This document shows, one piece after another, positions 33,700 to 44,421 of a stretch of DNA of 64,000 nt. The stretch comes from Saccharospirillum alexandrii. Its GTDB lineage: Bacteria; Pseudomonadota; Gammaproteobacteria; Pseudomonadales; Natronospirillaceae. The notes beneath the pieces were generated by a model, which did not search any database, was not told where the DNA came from, and worked only from the letters and a program-made list of their open reading frames with translations. Every line of letters begins with the position of its first letter. Positions within the stretch are counted from its first letter, which is position 1. Made by a program: the position numbers and the translations under genes. The DNA is taken from the NCBI RefSeq assembly GCF_004000275.1, contig NZ_RCIP01000001.1, positions 550,749-614,748 on the forward strand, read 5' to 3'.

Positions 33700-35037
33700 A
33701 TGATAACGATCAAGAAAGGGCTCGACTTGCCCATTTCCGGCGCTCCGCGTCAGGAAATTTCGGATGGTCAGCCGGTCAACACAGTGGCTTTGGTCGGTTA
33801 CGACTACAATGGGATGAAACCGACCATGTTGGTAAAGGAGGGTGACCGGGTCAAGCTGGGTCAGGCCGTCTTCACCGACAAGAAAAACGAAGGGGTTGTC
33901 TATACGGCCCCAGCCTCCGGCCTGGTTAAGGCCATCAATCGTGGCGCGCGCCGCCTGTTCCAGTCTCTGGTCATCGAGCTGGATGGCGACGACCATGAGC
34001 AGTTCGAGGCAACTCCAGCAGATCAATTCAGCTCTCTGAGCACAGAATCGTTGCGCGAAACCCTGGTAAAATCTGGGGCCTGGACCGCCTTTCGGACGCG
34101 GCCGTATTCCAAGGTGCCCGCCATCGATTCCGAGCCGACAGCCATATTTGTACAGGCGATGGATACCAACCCACTGGCGGCTGATCCGGCAGCAGTGATT
34201 GCGACCGATACCGACGCGTTTACTCAGGGCCTGACACTGCTGACCAAGCTCACTCAAGGCAAGGTGTGGGTTTGCAAGGCGCCGGGCAGTCAGATTCCTA
34301 CGGCTGAAGGGGTTTCCGTTGAAGAATTCGGCGGTGTCCACCCGGCTGGCAATGCAGGTACTCATATCCACTTCCTCGAACCTGTGCACGCTGGCAAAGT
34401 TGTATGGACAATTGGTTATCAGGAAGTGATTGCCCTGGCCAAATTGATTGTGACCGGTGTAGTGCCAACCGACCGTATCGTCGCGCTGGCCGGTCCTCAA
34501 GTGAAAGAACCCCGCCTGGTTCGGACACGTCTGGGCGCATCCCTGGTCGAACTGACCCGTGATGAGTTGAAAGACGGTGAGAACCGGCTGATTTCCGGCT
34601 CGGTATTTGGGGGTCGTGGTGGGCTTGAAGAAGCCGCCTATCTCGGTCGCTATCACACTCAGGTCAGTGTGTTGGCCGAAGGTCGCGCACGCCCGATTTT
34701 GCATTACCTGCATGCCGGTAAAAACCGCCATTCGATACTGAACATTTATTTGTCCAAGCTGATGCGCGGAAAAACCTTCGATTTCAATACCACCACTAAT
34801 GGCTCTGAACGGGCAATGGTTCCGGTGGGACAGTATGAGAAGGTGATGCCTCTGGATATTCTGCCAACTCAGCTGCTGCGTGCGCTGATTGTGGGCGATC
34901 TGGATTCGGCGGAAAAGCTGGGTGCATTGGAGCTGGATGAAGAAGATCTGGCGCTGTGCACCTATGTGTGTGCTGGCAAGTATGAATATGGCCCGATCCT
35001 GCGGGAAAATCTGACTCGCATCGAGCTGGAGGGGTAA
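33700..35037 (+). CDS. nqrA: Na+-translocating NADH:quinone oxidoreductase subunit A
   Basis: NqrA is the peripheral subunit of the Na+-NQR complex, which oxidises NADH, reduces ubiquinone and pumps Na+ outward; the A subunit contributes to the quinone site. The 445 residues match the family. Characteristic segments are MITIKKGLDLPISGAP at the N-terminus, the lipoyl-like DRVKLGQAVFTDKKNEGV, SGSVFGGRGGL and GTHIHFLEP. It is the first gene of nqrABCDEF-apbE-nqrM-sthA, with intergenic spaces of a few bases, so the operon is read as one unit from the promoter region upstream of 33700. Confidence 0.96.
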   Translation: MITIKKGLDLPISGAPRQEISDGQPVNTVALVGYDYNGMKPTMLVKEGDRVKLGQAVFTDKKNEGVVYTAPASGLVKAINRGARRLFQSLVIELDGDDHEQFEATPADQFSSLSTESLRETLVKSGAWTAFRTRPYSKVPAIDSEPTAIFVQAMDTNPLAADPAAVIATDTDAFTQGLTLLTKLTQGKVWVCKAPGSQIPTAEGVSVEEFGGVHPAGNAGTHIHFLEPVHAGKVVWTIGYQEVIALAKLIVTGVVPTDRIVALAGPQVKEPRLVRTRLGASLVELTRDELKDGENRLISGSVFGGRGGLEEAAYLGRYHTQVSVLAEGRARPILHYLHAGKNRHSILNIYLSKLMRGKTFDFNTTTNGSERAMVPVGQYEKVMPLDILPTQLLRALIVGDLDSAEKLGALELDEEDLALCTYVCAGKYEYGPILRENLTRIELEG

Positions 35038-35040
35038 GGC

Positions 35041-36243
35041 ATGGGTTTACGTACAACGCTAGACAATATGGCGCCGCTGTTTGAAAAAGGCGGCAAGTAT
35101 GAAAAGTGGTATGCGCTTTATGAAGCGGTCGATACCATTTTCTATATGCCCAACTCCGTTACCCGCACCACGTCTCACGTGCGTGATGGTATGGACCTGA
35201 AACGCATCATGATCACCGTTTGGCTGTGCACCTTCCCAGCCATGTTCTGGGGGATGTGGAACCTTGGCTTCCAGGCCAATACCGCCATTGAAGCTGGCAT
35301 GGCTGTCAACGACGGCTGGCGCGAAGCGCTGATCAGCCTCTTTGCGGGTCATGATCCGTCGAGCATCTGGGATAACCTGATCTACGGGGCGGCCTATTTT
35401 GTCCCCATTTATGCGGTTACGTTTATTGTGGGCGGCTTCTGGGAAGTCACCTTCGCTATGGTGCGTGGCCACGAAGTCAACGAAGGCTTCTTCGTGACGT
35501 CGGTGCTATTCGCCCTGATTTGCCCACCGACGTTGCCATTGTGGGCGGTCGCGCTGGGTATTACCTTCGGCGTGGTGGTCGGCAAGGAAATCTTCGGTGG
35601 CACAGGCAAGAACTTCCTTAACCCGGCACTGACCGGACGTGCCTTCCTGTACTTTGCTTACCCGGCAAGCATGTCTGGCGATGCCGTATGGACAGCCGTT
35701 GATGGGTTTTCGGGCGCAACGGCACTGAGCTTCGCGTTCAGCGACGGCCTGGTAGATGGCATGCTGGGTAGTCTGACCTGGCTAGACGCCTTCCTGGGTA
35801 TTCAGCAGGGCTCGGTCGGTGAAGTTTCAACACTAATGATTCTGCTTGGTGGCGCCGTATTGCTGATAATGGGTATTGCCAGCTGGCGGATTGTACTGGG
35901 TACGCTGGTGGGCATGATCTTGTTGTCGAGCCTGTTCAATCTGATCGGGTCTGACTCCAACCCCATGTTCGGTCTGCCCTGGTACTGGCATCTGGTGATT
36001 GGCGGTTTTGCCTTCGGCATGATGTTCATGGCCACCGATCCGGTTTCTAGCTCCATGACTAATACCGGGAAAATCTGGTTCGGCATACTGATTGGCGTAA
36101 TGACGGTATTGATTCGCGTCGTTAATCCGGCCTTCCCGGAAGGCATCATGCTGGCTATCTTGTTCGCTAATATTTTTGCACCGACCATCGATTATTTCGT
36201 GGTTGAGCGAAACATCAAACGGAGGCTTGCTCGTGTCCAGTAA
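35041..36243 (+). CDS. nqrB: Na+-NQR subunit B
   Basis: The 400-residue integral membrane subunit that carries a covalent FMN and takes part in Na+ translocation. The flavinylation motif DGFSGAT is at residues 221-227, so FMN is attached at Thr227 by the ApbE encoded later in the operon. The protein has about ten hydrophobic segments; the conserved [20 protein letters not shown] loop is visible. The last 11 bases overlap the start of nqrC. Confidence 0.96.
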   Translation: MGLRTTLDNMAPLFEKGGKYEKWYALYEAVDTIFYMPNSVTRTTSHVRDGMDLKRIMITVWLCTFPAMFWGMWNLGFQANTAIEAGMAVNDGWREALISLFAGHDPSSIWDNLIYGAAYFVPIYAVTFIVGGFWEVTFAMVRGHEVNEGFFVTSVLFALICPPTLPLWAVALGITFGVVVGKEIFGGTGKNFLNPALTGRAFLYFAYPASMSGDAVWTAVDGFSGATALSFAFSDGLVDGMLGSLTWLDAFLGIQQGSVGEVSTLMILLGGAVLLIMGIASWRIVLGTLVGMILLSSLFNLIGSDSNPMFGLPWYWHLVIGGFAFGMMFMATDPVSSSMTNTGKIWFGILIGVMTVLIRVVNPAFPEGIMLAILFANIFAPTIDYFVVERNIKRRLARVQ

Positions 36244-37015
36244 CAAAGACTCCATCACCAATGTTCTCAAGGTTGCCTTGCTGGTCTGTCTGGCCTGCGC
36301 AATCGTTGTTTCTACTGCTGCTGTAGCCTTAAGACCGGTGCAGCAGGAAAACCGTCAGTTGGACTTGCGTCGCAACATCCTGGCAGCGGCTGGTCTGTTG
36401 CAGGATGGTGTCTCTGTTCAGGAACAGTTCGAACAGGTGAATACTCGCCTGATCAACCTGGAAACCGGTGAGTTCTCAGACGAGTTCGATACCGAGACGT
36501 TCGAGCCACGAGATGCTATTCGGGACCCTGCGCTGTCCGAAGCCATTCCGGCCTCTGAAGACATTGCCGGTATCAAGCGTCGCGAGCAGTACACTGAGGT
36601 GTACCTGATCAATGACAGTGAAGGACAGTTGCAGACCCTGATTCTTCCCGTACGTGGCTATGGCCTGTGGTCAACTCTGTGGGGCTTTATCGCCCTGGAC
36701 AGCGATCTCAACACGGTGCGTGGGTTCGGGTTCTATGAACATGCTGAAACTCCGGGACTGGGTGGCGAAGTGGATAACCCTAACTGGAAAGAGCAGTTCA
36801 TCGGAAAAGAGGTTTATGGCGGTCAGGGCAGTGTTGAGTTGGCCGTTAAGAAAGGCTCGGTCAACCGCAGCAATGAAATGGAAGCGACGCACATGGTCGA
36901 TGGCCTTAGCGGCGCAACGCTGACCAGTCGCGGTGTTACCAGCCTGATTCAATACTGGCTGGGCGAACGTGGGTTCAAGCCTTTTCTTACCAAACTTGAA
37001 GCGGGAGAAGCCTGA
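36233..37015 (+). CDS. nqrC: Na+-NQR subunit C
   Basis: A 260-residue subunit with one N-terminal transmembrane helix (about 12-34) and a periplasmic FMN domain. The flavinylation motif [10 protein letters not shown] has Thr229 as the attachment residue. The frame is open from 36176 inside nqrB, but the GTG at 36233 has GGAGG seven bases upstream and gives the normal N-terminus, with an 11-base overlap with nqrB. Confidence 0.95.
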   Translation: MSSNKDSITNVLKVALLVCLACAIVVSTAAVALRPVQQENRQLDLRRNILAAAGLLQDGVSVQEQFEQVNTRLINLETGEFSDEFDTETFEPRDAIRDPALSEAIPASEDIAGIKRREQYTEVYLINDSEGQLQTLILPVRGYGLWSTLWGFIALDSDLNTVRGFGFYEHAETPGLGGEVDNPNWKEQFIGKEVYGGQGSVELAVKKGSVNRSNEMEATHMVDGLSGATLTSRGVTSLIQYWLGERGFKPFLTKLEAGEA

Positions 37016-37017
37016 TC

Positions 37018-37677
37018 ATGTCTGAGACACGGAAGGTATTACTGGCACCTATTTTTGCCAACAATCCCATTGCCCTGCAAATCCTGGGGATTTGCTCTGC
37101 ACTCGCGGTGACCACCAGTGTGAACGTCACCATTGTGATGTGTATTGCACTGACGTCGGTCACGGCGTTTTCCAACCTCTTTATCTCGATGATTCGCAAT
37201 CAGATTCCGAGCAGCATCCGGATTATTGTGCAGATGACCATTATTGCCTCGCTGGTAATCGTGGTTGATCAGATTTTGAAAGCCTATGCTTTCGAGATGT
37301 CGAAGCAGCTGTCCGTTTTTATTGGTCTGATTATCACCAACTGCATTGTGATGGGGCGTGCGGAAGCCTTTGCCATGCAGAACCCGCCGGGCATGAGTTT
37401 CATCGATGGTGTTGGTAATGGACTGGGCTACAGTGTTGTGTTGCTGTTTGTTGCGGTCATTCGTGAGTTTCTCGGAGCCGGCAGCTTGTTCGGTGTGGAA
37501 ATTCTGGCCACGGTAAACAACGGAGGCTGGTACATTCCAAACGGCTTGCTGCTACTGCCGCCCAGTGCGTTCTTTATTATTGGTGGTTTTATCTGGATCC
37601 TGCGTACGGTTTACAAGGACCAGGTTGAGGAAAGTGAATTTACCATGAAAGCACACGTCAAGAAGGAGGCCATGTAA
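37018..37677 (+). CDS. nqrD: Na+-NQR subunit D
   Basis: A 219-residue hydrophobic subunit with six membrane segments. The segment [18 protein letters not shown] includes the cysteine that, with NqrE, binds the iron centre between the membrane halves. [19 protein letters not shown] is the second NqrD signature. It starts 2 bp after nqrC, and its stop overlaps the nqrE start as TAATG. Confidence 0.95.
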   Translation: MSETRKVLLAPIFANNPIALQILGICSALAVTTSVNVTIVMCIALTSVTAFSNLFISMIRNQIPSSIRIIVQMTIIASLVIVVDQILKAYAFEMSKQLSVFIGLIITNCIVMGRAEAFAMQNPPGMSFIDGVGNGLGYSVVLLFVAVIREFLGAGSLFGVEILATVNNGGWYIPNGLLLLPPSAFFIIGGFIWILRTVYKDQVEESEFTMKAHVKKEAM

Positions 37678-38285
37678 TGGAAGCATTGATCAGCCTCTTT
37701 ATACGCGCGGTATTTGTTGAAAACATGGCCTTGGCCTTCTTTCTGGGTATGTGTACTTTCCTGGCGTTGTCCAAGAAAGTGTCTGCGGCGATTGGTCTTG
37801 GTATTGCGGTTATCGTCGTACAAACCATTACAGTGCCGGTCAACAACCTGTTATTTAACTTCGTGTTACGCGAAGGTGCGCTGGCCTGGGCGGGCTTTCC
37901 TGATGCCGATCTGAGCTTCCTGGGTTACCTGAGCTACATTGGTGTTATTGCGGCCATTGTTCAGATTCTGGAAATGGTGCTCGATAAGTATTTCCCGGCT
38001 CTCTACAACGCCCTGGGCGTGTTTTTACCACTGATCACCGTGAACTGCGCCATCCTGGGTGCATCATTGTTCATGGTAGAGCGTGACTACACGTTCAGCG
38101 AATCGGTCGTCTATGGCATTGGGGCCGGTGTGGGCTGGGCGCTTGCGATCCTCGCACTGGCGGGTATTCGGGAGAAGCTGAAATACAGTGACGTCCCAGC
38201 GGGTTTGCGTGGTCTGGGTATTACCTTCGTCACCGTTGGTCTGATGTCTCTCGGCTTTATGTCGTTCTCGGGCGTTTCCCTGTAA
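37677..38285 (+). CDS. nqrE: Na+-NQR subunit E
   Basis: A 202-residue polytopic subunit homologous to Nqr[22 protein letters not shown] carries the conserved cysteine that helps hold the membrane-embedded iron centre, and [14 protein letters not shown] carries the second one. Six membrane segments are expected. Translation is coupled to nqrD through TAATG. Confidence 0.95.
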   Translation: MEALISLFIRAVFVENMALAFFLGMCTFLALSKKVSAAIGLGIAVIVVQTITVPVNNLLFNFVLREGALAWAGFPDADLSFLGYLSYIGVIAAIVQILEMVLDKYFPALYNALGVFLPLITVNCAILGASLFMVERDYTFSESVVYGIGAGVGWALAILALAGIREKLKYSDVPAGLRGLGITFVTVGLMSLGFMSFSGVSL

Positions 38286-38303
38286 CCGGTAAGGAATGAA
38301 CAG

Positions 38304-39530
38304 ATGACTACAGAAATTATACTCGGTGTTGTTCTGTTCACCGTAATCGTGCTGTTGCTGGTCGGCGTTATTCTGTCGGCCCGCTCCAAGCTGGTGAGCA
38401 GCGGTGATGTAACCATCGAAATAAACGAAGATGCCGACAAGGCCATTACCGTGCCGGCCGGAAGCAAGCTGCTGGGTACCCTGGCTAATGATGGTATTTT
38501 CCTGTCTTCAGCCTGCGGTGGCGGCGGTACCTGCGCTCAGTGCAAGTGCAAAGTACTTGACGGCGGTGGCGCCGCCCTGCCAACCGAAGAGCAGCACTTT
38601 ACTAAGGGTGAGCTGCGTGAAGGCTGGCGCCTGGCTTGCCAGGTAGCTGTGAAGCAGGACATGAAAATTGAAGTCGAGCCTGAGTTCTTCGGTGTAAAGC
38701 GCTGGGAGTGTACGGTTGAATCCAACCCGAACGTAGCCACCTTCATCAAAGAGCTGACGCTTCGCCTGCCGGAAGGTGAGAACGTCGATTTCCGGGCCGG
38801 CGGTTACGTCCAATTGGAAGCGCCGCCGCATGAAGTGCACTACAAGGACTTCGATATTGAAGAACGGTTCCGTTCAGACTGGGATAAGTTCAATGTCTGG
38901 CAATACTCTTCCAAGGTGAATGAGACCACCATTCGGGCCTATTCGATGGCGAATTACCCGGAAGAGAAGGGCATCGTCAAGTTCAATATCCGCATCGCCT
39001 CTCCACCGCCGGGAACGAGTTATCCGCCGGGCATCATGTCTTCATACGTCTTCAGTCTGAAGCCGGGTGACAAGATCACCGTGTTTGGACCGTTTGGCGA
39101 GTTTTTCGCCAAGGATACCGATGCGGAAATGGTGTTTATTGGTGGTGGTGCCGGTATGGCACCCATGCGGTCCCATATTTTCGACCAGCTGAAGCGTTTG
39201 AATTCGAAGCGCAAGATCAGTTTCTGGTACGGAGCCCGTAGCTTGCGTGAAACCTTCTATTCGGAAGAGTACGATAAACTGGCCGAAGAGAACGACAATT
39301 TCGAGTGGCACCTGGCCCTGTCGGATGCGCTGCCAGAGGACAACTGGACGGGCCATACGGGCTTTATTCATAACGTACTTTACGAGCAGTATCTGAAAGA
39401 TCATGAGGCGCCGGAAGACGTCGAGTACTACATGTGTGGACCTCCGATGATGAACGCAGCCTGCATCAAGATGCTCGAAGATCTGGGTGTAGAACGCGAC
39501 AACATCCTGCTTGACGACTTTGGCGGCTAA
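38304..39530 (+). CDS. nqrF: Na+-NQR subunit F, NADH-binding
   Basis: The 408-residue entry subunit for electrons. One N-terminal membrane helix (about 4-24) is followed by a 2Fe-2S ferredoxin domain with cysteines in [16 protein letters not shown] and RLACQV, an FAD domain ([11 protein letters not shown]) and the NADH-binding domain ([19 protein letters not shown], ending YMCGPPMMN). The stop is followed by a 25-bp gap to the apbE start. Confidence 0.97.
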   Translation: MTTEIILGVVLFTVIVLLLVGVILSARSKLVSSGDVTIEINEDADKAITVPAGSKLLGTLANDGIFLSSACGGGGTCAQCKCKVLDGGGAALPTEEQHFTKGELREGWRLACQVAVKQDMKIEVEPEFFGVKRWECTVESNPNVATFIKELTLRLPEGENVDFRAGGYVQLEAPPHEVHYKDFDIEERFRSDWDKFNVWQYSSKVNETTIRAYSMANYPEEKGIVKFNIRIASPPPGTSYPPGIMSSYVFSLKPGDKITVFGPFGEFFAKDTDAEMVFIGGGAGMAPMRSHIFDQLKRLNSKRKISFWYGARSLRETFYSEEYDKLAEENDNFEWHLALSDALPEDNWTGHTGFIHNVLYEQYLKDHEAPEDVEYYMCGPPMMNAACIKMLEDLGVERDNILLDDFGG

Positions 39531-39555
39531 GCCAGGCTCTGCAATTGGAGAATTG

Positions 39556-40584
39556 ATGTTTTGTGCCTTTAATAAGCCTGCAGTGTGGCTGTGCCTGATG
39601 GCATGGCTGCTCTCGGGCTGTTCTGGTTGGGGCGCAGCCGAGGTTCGTAAGCTCAGCGGCTACTCCATGGGAACCAGTTATGCCGTCAGTATTGTTGCCA
39701 AAGAGTCCGAAGCCCGGGCGCTTGACGGGGAAGTAAGAACGGCCATAGACGAAGTAAACGTCGCCATGTCCACTTATTTGCCGCGTTCTGATGTATCTCG
39801 TTTCAATGAAGCGCCTGTTAATAGCTGGGTTGCCGTCTCGCCGATGACGGCCGAGGTGGTCAGTCTGGCACTTGAGGTTGCTGAAGCCAGTAATGGCGCC
39901 TTTGACCCGACCATCGGGCCCCTGGTTAATCTATGGGGCTTTGGTCCCAAGGAAACCACGGACCAGGTGCCGTCTGAAGAAGACATTGAAGCGGCAATGG
40001 CGATGGTGGGCTGGCAAGCCATTGAGGTCGATAGTGCCGCCAGCAAACTGCGGAAAACGGAGCCACGAGAGTTGGATTTGTCGGCCATTGCGAAAGGGTT
40101 TGCGGTCGATCAGGTGGCTGACATGCTGGAAGCCAGAGGCATCACTAACTATCTGGTGGAAATCGGTGGAGAGATGCGTTTCGCAGGCACCAAGCCAGAA
40201 GGTGAAGCCTGGCGTGTTGCCATAGAATCACCAGACAGCGAACGCCGCTCGGTATACAAAGTACTGGAAGTGTCTGAAGGTTCCATGGCGACCAGTGGAG
40301 ACTACCGGAATTTTTTCGAACAGGACGGGATGCGCTACTCCCACACCCTGGATCCGCAAAGCGGGTATCCTATTCGACATGATCTGGTCAGCGCGACTGT
40401 TCTTGGTGAGCGAAGTGTATTGAGCGATGCCTACGCTACCGCCTTTATGGTACTGGGCGCCGAGGCGGCCATGGCGCTAGCCAGCGATAAGGATCTCGCG
40501 GTTTACCTGATTCAGCGTAACGGGGAAGGGAATACGGAAATCCTGTCAGAGCGATTCGACGCATTGTTTGAGCAAAGCAACTAA
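39556..40584 (+). CDS. apbE: FAD:protein FMN transferase ApbE (Na+-NQR maturation)
   Basis: A 342-residue periplasmic lipoprotein (lipobox LLSGC, Cys22) that transfers FMN from FAD to threonines of NqrB and NqrC. The motifs are complete: YLPRSDVSRFN, FDPTIGPLVNLWGFGP, LSAIAKGFAVDQVAD, EIGGEMRFAG, TSGDYRNFF, RYSHTLDPQSGYPI, and the metal-site SDAYATAF with the aspartate. The frame begins at 39511, but the ATG at 39556 has GGAG seven bases upstream and the signal peptide directly follows. Contrast with the divergent ApbE at 23661. Confidence 0.95.
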   Translation: MFCAFNKPAVWLCLMAWLLSGCSGWGAAEVRKLSGYSMGTSYAVSIVAKESEARALDGEVRTAIDEVNVAMSTYLPRSDVSRFNEAPVNSWVAVSPMTAEVVSLALEVAEASNGAFDPTIGPLVNLWGFGPKETTDQVPSEEDIEAAMAMVGWQAIEVDSAASKLRKTEPRELDLSAIAKGFAVDQVADMLEARGITNYLVEIGGEMRFAGTKPEGEAWRVAIESPDSERRSVYKVLEVSEGSMATSGDYRNFFEQDGMRYSHTLDPQSGYPIRHDLVSATVLGERSVLSDAYATAFMVLGAEAAMALASDKDLAVYLIQRNGEGNTEILSERFDALFEQSN

Positions 40585-40663
40585 ACTGCAGTAAACCTGG
40601 CCTGTACCGGATCTGGATCGAATTTTTTACCGGCAATCGGTATTGGCCTTATTGGAGGTGCTT

Positions 40664-40906
40664 ATGGCGACCTTTTTCGCTGTGTTTGTATTCATGCTGC
40701 TGGTGATTGCAGCAATGGCGGTGGGCGTGATCTTTGGGCGTCAGCCGATCAAAGGCTCTTGTGGTGGCATGGCTGCCGTGGGTATGGAAGCCGAGTGTGA
40801 CGTTTGCGGGGGCGATAAAGGCAAGTGTGATACTGAGATCAAATCGGCTCGTAAAGCGGCCCGGCAAAAGGCCCTGTCTGATCTGGGTGTCGACGCAACC
40901 CGGTAA
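40664..40906 (+). CDS. nqrM: Na+-NQR maturation protein NqrM
   Basis: An 80-residue protein with one N-terminal membrane helix (about 3-28) followed by the NqrM/DUF539 cysteine motif: SCGG, then CDVCGGDKGKC. NqrM is required for insertion of the iron between NqrD and NqrE. GGAGG lies five bases before the ATG; the frame opening at 40643 lacks such a site. Confidence 0.93.
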   Translation: MATFFAVFVFMLLVIAAMAVGVIFGRQPIKGSCGGMAAVGMEAECDVCGGDKGKCDTEIKSARKAARQKALSDLGVDATR

Positions 40907-40955
40907 TGAAGGTGATCGGTTATCACCTCGCACAGACAGTTTCTAAGGAGTAAGC

Positions 40956-42350
40956 ATGTCGGAAGCACAATACGATCTGGTGATCATCGGCAGTGGACCT
41001 GCCGGTGAGAGCGCGGCTATGAACGCTGCTAAAGCGGGTAAGAAGGTGGCCGTTGTCGACCTGCGCCATCTGGTGGGGGGCAACTGCACACACCAGGGCA
41101 CGATACCTTCCAAGGCACTGCGTCATGCGGTTAATCAGGTCATGCAATTTAATCGCAGCCCGATGTTCCGGCATATATCCGAACAAAAATGGTTGTCGTA
41201 CAGTCAGGTTAGAGAATCGGCACACCGGGTCATTGATAAGCAAGTGTCAATGAGAGCCCGTTTCTACAGCCGCAACGGCGTCGATCTCTATTACGGTGTT
41301 GCCAGCTTTATCGATCCGCATACCATCAAGGTGGATCGCTCAGACGATCAGGCCGATATTCTGTCAGCCCACGAAATCATTGTAGCCACCGGTTCGCGGC
41401 CATACCGGCCACCTGAAGTCGATTTTAGCCATCCCCGGCTGTTCGACAGCGATACCATTCTCGACTCCTCAGAAACACCCCGGCATCTGGTCATTTATGG
41501 TGCGGGTGTTATTGGCAGTGAGTATGCCTCTATTTTCAACGGTCTGGGTTGCAAGGTAGATCTGATCAACCCGGGTGATCGCCTGCTGGCCTTTATGGAC
41601 GACGAAATTTCCGATGGCCTGAGTTATCACTTGCGCGGCCACGGTGTATTGGTTCGGCACAATGAGGAATTTGTCAGTGTCGATGGTTTCGATGACCATA
41701 TTGTACTGACATTGGCTTCTGGCAAGAAGATCAAGGCCGACGCCTTCATGTGGGCCAACGGACGTTCTGGTAACACCGACAAACTGAACATGCCAGCGGC
41801 AGGCCTTACTGCCAACAGGCGGGGGCAGCTGGAGGTGGATGAATTTTACCGGACGTCGGTGCCGCACATTTATGCCGTTGGTGATGTTATTGGCTGGCCG
41901 AGTCTTGCCAGCGCAGCGTACGATCAGGGTCGCAGTGCCTCTGGTGTGATCGTTGATAACAATACCTACCGGCACATAAACGATGTGCCCACTGGTATTT
42001 ATACCATTCCGGAAATCTCGTCCGTGGGCAAAACCGAGCGCGAACTGACGCAGGCAAAGGTGCCCTATGAAGTGGGCAAAGCCTATTTCAAAGACACGGC
42101 CCGTGCTCAGATCACCGGTGAAGACGTCGGGATGCTGAAGTTATTGTTCCACCGGGATACGCTCGAACTGCTGGGTATCCATTGCTTCGGTGACCAGGCT
42201 GCTGAAATTCTGCACATTGGTCAGGCCATAATGGCCCAAAAGAATGGTGGCAATAACATTCAGTATTTCATCGAACATACGTTCAATTACCCGACAATGG
42301 CCGAAGCCTATCGGGTGGCGGCACTGAACGGCTTGAACCGTATTTTCTGA
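40956..42350 (+). CDS. sthA: Soluble pyridine nucleotide transhydrogenase
   Basis: A 464-residue FAD flavoprotein that moves reducing equivalents between NADPH and NAD+. The FAD motif [17 protein letters not shown], the SthA-specific [17 protein letters not shown] (only one of the two cysteines of related disulfide reductases) and the central NAD(P) motif [13 protein letters not shown] are present. Position at the end of the nqr operon, as in Pseudomonas, fits coordination of the NADH pool with NQR activity. It ends at a strong terminator. Confidence 0.95.
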   Translation: MSEAQYDLVIIGSGPAGESAAMNAAKAGKKVAVVDLRHLVGGNCTHQGTIPSKALRHAVNQVMQFNRSPMFRHISEQKWLSYSQVRESAHRVIDKQVSMRARFYSRNGVDLYYGVASFIDPHTIKVDRSDDQADILSAHEIIVATGSRPYRPPEVDFSHPRLFDSDTILDSSETPRHLVIYGAGVIGSEYASIFNGLGCKVDLINPGDRLLAFMDDEISDGLSYHLRGHGVLVRHNEEFVSVDGFDDHIVLTLASGKKIKADAFMWANGRSGNTDKLNMPAAGLTANRRGQLEVDEFYRTSVPHIYAVGDVIGWPSLASAAYDQGRSASGVIVDNNTYRHINDVPTGIYTIPEISSVGKTERELTQAKVPYEVGKAYFKDTARAQITGEDVGMLKLLFHRDTLELLGIHCFGDQAAEILHIGQAIMAQKNGGNNIQYFIEHTFNYPTMAEAYRVAALNGLNRIF

Positions 42351-42376
42351 AAGGTGTCACTGAGTGTGACCGTTTC

Positions 42377-42404
42377 AAAAAGCAGCCTCAGGGCTGCTTT
42401 TTTT
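42377..42404. terminator. Bidirectional intrinsic terminator between sthA and tus-like gene
   Basis: AGCAGCC (42381-42387), a TCAG loop and GGCTGCT (42392-42398) are flanked by an A-run on the left and seven T on the right. It can stop the nqr/sthA transcript and the convergent tus-like transcript. Confidence 0.92.
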
Positions 42405-42414
42405 ATTGCTGCAT

Positions 42415-43272
42415 TCAGTAAACCCCACGTTTGGGCTGCACATAGCGATGAACGCGGATGGAGGGCAGAAAGGCGTCGTCTTCGAGCCGGTTGTCGCTGC
42501 GAACCAGGCGCTGGCGTTCTCCGGGTGGGGTGGCCGTGGGGATTGAGAAGTCGGGCAGCTCATTGACGCCCTGGCTGGGAAACAGGAGTGGCAGCGAGAC
42601 ATTGAGTGATTTGCGGCGGCCATCGGCAAAGACCAGATTGGCACGCAATACCGGTGCCTGTTTTTGCACGCGGGCCAGAGGTTCGGCGTCCGGCAGTGAA
42701 GCCAGGCGTTCCATCTGGATGCGAATGTGTGCCGATTCGGTATTGAGTTTGATCAACCGCTCCCAGGCCTCTTTTTTGGTGATTTTCTGGATGGATCGCC
42801 CGCTGGTGTACCAACTAAAGCCAACTCGATCTGGGCGCTTTACCACCAGAGGAATGTGCCGAAAAACCTGCTTCAGGTGCAAGCGGGTCAGGCCTTCTCG
42901 ACCCAGAGCATCGTTCAGACCTTTGTAACGACGGGCTAGTTGACCTTGTAGCTCACGCCAGTGAACGGAATCGGCTGTTTTTATCGCCTGTACCCGATTG
43001 CGAAACCGGTCTTTGGCGATATTCACTTCAGCCGCAAGCGTTATCTGTTCGCGGTTCAGGGCAATCAGCCCCGGGTAGACCCGGGTTTCCCGGCCGTCCT
43101 GATCGTCCTGATACCAGAGGTCCAGCAGCAAATCCTCGAGGTCGGGCGCGCGTACGGCTCCGTTCCAGGGCGCAATCCAGTGCGCGCTGTCGTACTGATG
43201 AACCGAACGGGAAAAGGCAGAAATGGAGCGTCGCAATCGCTCAAACTCATCAAAGAGTTGTTTTTCATTCAT
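42415..43272 (-). CDS. tus: DNA replication terminus site-binding protein (Tus family)
   Basis: A 285-residue protein that I read as a divergent member of the Tus family (PF05472). Tus binds Ter sites and blocks the replication fork from one side. Alignment by eye to E. coli Tus gives the same order of blocks: a helical N-terminus, YPGLIALN / LPGVLCYQ, RVGFSWYTSGRSIQKI against RFGWANKHIIKNL, then KKEAWERLIKL against RDEVLAQLEK, and a C-terminal strand with IRVHRYV against IPRLHLYV. No other part of the window suggests a Ter site. The ATG at 43272 has TATAAAT directly upstream and no clear Shine-Dalgarno, so leader-poor translation is possible. Confidence 0.75.
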   Translation of the reverse strand: MNEKQLFDEFERLRRSISAFSRSVHQYDSAHWIAPWNGAVRAPDLEDLLLDLWYQDDQDGRETRVYPGLIALNREQITLAAEVNIAKDRFRNRVQAIKTADSVHWRELQGQLARRYKGLNDALGREGLTRLHLKQVFRHIPLVVKRPDRVGFSWYTSGRSIQKITKKEAWERLIKLNTESAHIRIQMERLASLPDAEPLARVQKQAPVLRANLVFADGRRKSLNVSLPLLFPSQGVNELPDFSIPTATPPGERQRLVRSDNRLEDDAFLPSIRVHRYVQPKRGVY

Positions 43273-43397
43273 ATTTATACCGTTATCTACAGCCTGATCT
43301 TCAGCATAATGGATGTGGCTAGGGTTGCCAAGGTATTCATGTCAGGGCCGAATGACGGGATTAGGTTGTGCGCAGGAGGGGGTCTTAATAGGACAGG

Positions 43398-43419
43398 AAA
43401 ACGGGCCCGGGAGGGCCCG
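43398..43419 (-). terminator. Intrinsic terminator of tal
   Basis: On the minus strand CGGGCCC/GGGCCCG (43402-43408 and 43413-43419) with a four-base loop is followed by TTTT. It lies 10 bp past the tal stop and separates tal from the tus-like gene. Confidence 0.85.
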
Positions 43420-43428
43420 CAGGAGTTA

Positions 43429-44355
43429 TCAGGCTGAGTGGGCCTTGATGATGCCTTCCATCTTGATTTGGTCTTCAATGAACTTGCGAATGCCTTCCGC
43501 GAGCTTCTCGGTCGCCATCGGGTTGTTGTTCATGCCCAGGCGGAAATCAGATTCCCCGATCGCTTCCGGCTGCTTGCCCGTCGCCGCGGGTGCAACCAGG
43601 GCCTGTTTCAGTTCACCGCTGTCGTTACTCAGCTCTTCCAGCAAGGCGGGGCTGATGGTCAGGCGATCGCAACCGGCCAGAGCTTCAATTTCTCCGGTGT
43701 TGCGGAAGCTGGCACCCATCACAATGGTTGGGTAACCGTGTTCTTTATAATGCTTGAAGATCTCGCGAACACTGATGACGCCGGGGTCGTTTTCACCGGT
43801 ATAAGTCTGGCCCGTGTCTTTTTTGTACCAGTCCATAATGCGACCGACAAAAGGAGAAATCAGCGTGGCACCGGCATCGGCGCACGCCTGGGCCTGTTCC
43901 ATGCTGAACAAGAGGGTCATGTTGCAATGAATGCCTTCTTTTTCCAGGACGCGGGCAGCCTGAATGCCTTCCCAGGTGCTGGCGATCTTGATCAGAATGC
44001 GGTCACGGCTCCAACCTGCTTCTTCGTACAGTTCAATCAGTCGATGGGCTTTGGCGAGAGTGGCCTCGGTATCGAACGACAGGCGCGCATCCACTTCTGT
44101 GGATACGTAGCCAGGCACTTCCTGAAGAATTTCCTGACCGATCGAGGTGATCAGCCGGTCGATACCATCGTCAAAATTGCTGGCGTTAGCCATGCAGCGC
44201 TTGATCAGGTCGTCGTAGAGACCGCTTTCTACGGCTTTTAAAACCAGCGAGGGGTTGGTGGTCGCGTCCTGGGGTTTGAACTTCTTGATGGACTCGAGTT
44301 CGCCGGTATCTGCGACGATGACGGTGTATTCTTTCAGCTGTTCAAGTTTGCTCAT
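43429..44355 (-). CDS. tal: Transaldolase
   Basis: Transaldolase of the non-oxidative pentose phosphate pathway exchanges dihydroxyacetone between sugar phosphates. The 308-residue protein has the N-terminal signature [12 protein letters not shown], the Schiff-base lysine in [12 protein letters not shown] (Lys123) and [11 protein letters not shown] downstream. Length and motifs match TalB. It is followed by an intrinsic terminator and preceded by dusA on the same strand at a distance of 66 bp. Confidence 0.96.
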   Translation of the reverse strand: MSKLEQLKEYTVIVADTGELESIKKFKPQDATTNPSLVLKAVESGLYDDLIKRCMANASNFDDGIDRLITSIGQEILQEVPGYVSTEVDARLSFDTEATLAKAHRLIELYEEAGWSRDRILIKIASTWEGIQAARVLEKEGIHCNMTLLFSMEQAQACADAGATLISPFVGRIMDWYKKDTGQTYTGENDPGVISVREIFKHYKEHGYPTIVMGASFRNTGEIEALAGCDRLTISPALLEELSNDSGELKQALVAPAATGKQPEAIGESDFRLGMNNNPMATEKLAEGIRKFIEDQIKMEGIIKAHSA

Positions 44356-44421
44356 GTCGACTCTCTTTTTGCTGACCCCGGGGGCCAGTGATGGTGGCTG
44401 GGATAGGTGCTGGAGTCCCCG

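Noticed and set aside
43438-44241. 267-codon open frame on the plus strand opposite tal
   Set aside because: Antisense to transaldolase with all motifs; its composition is typical of a reverse-frame artefact.
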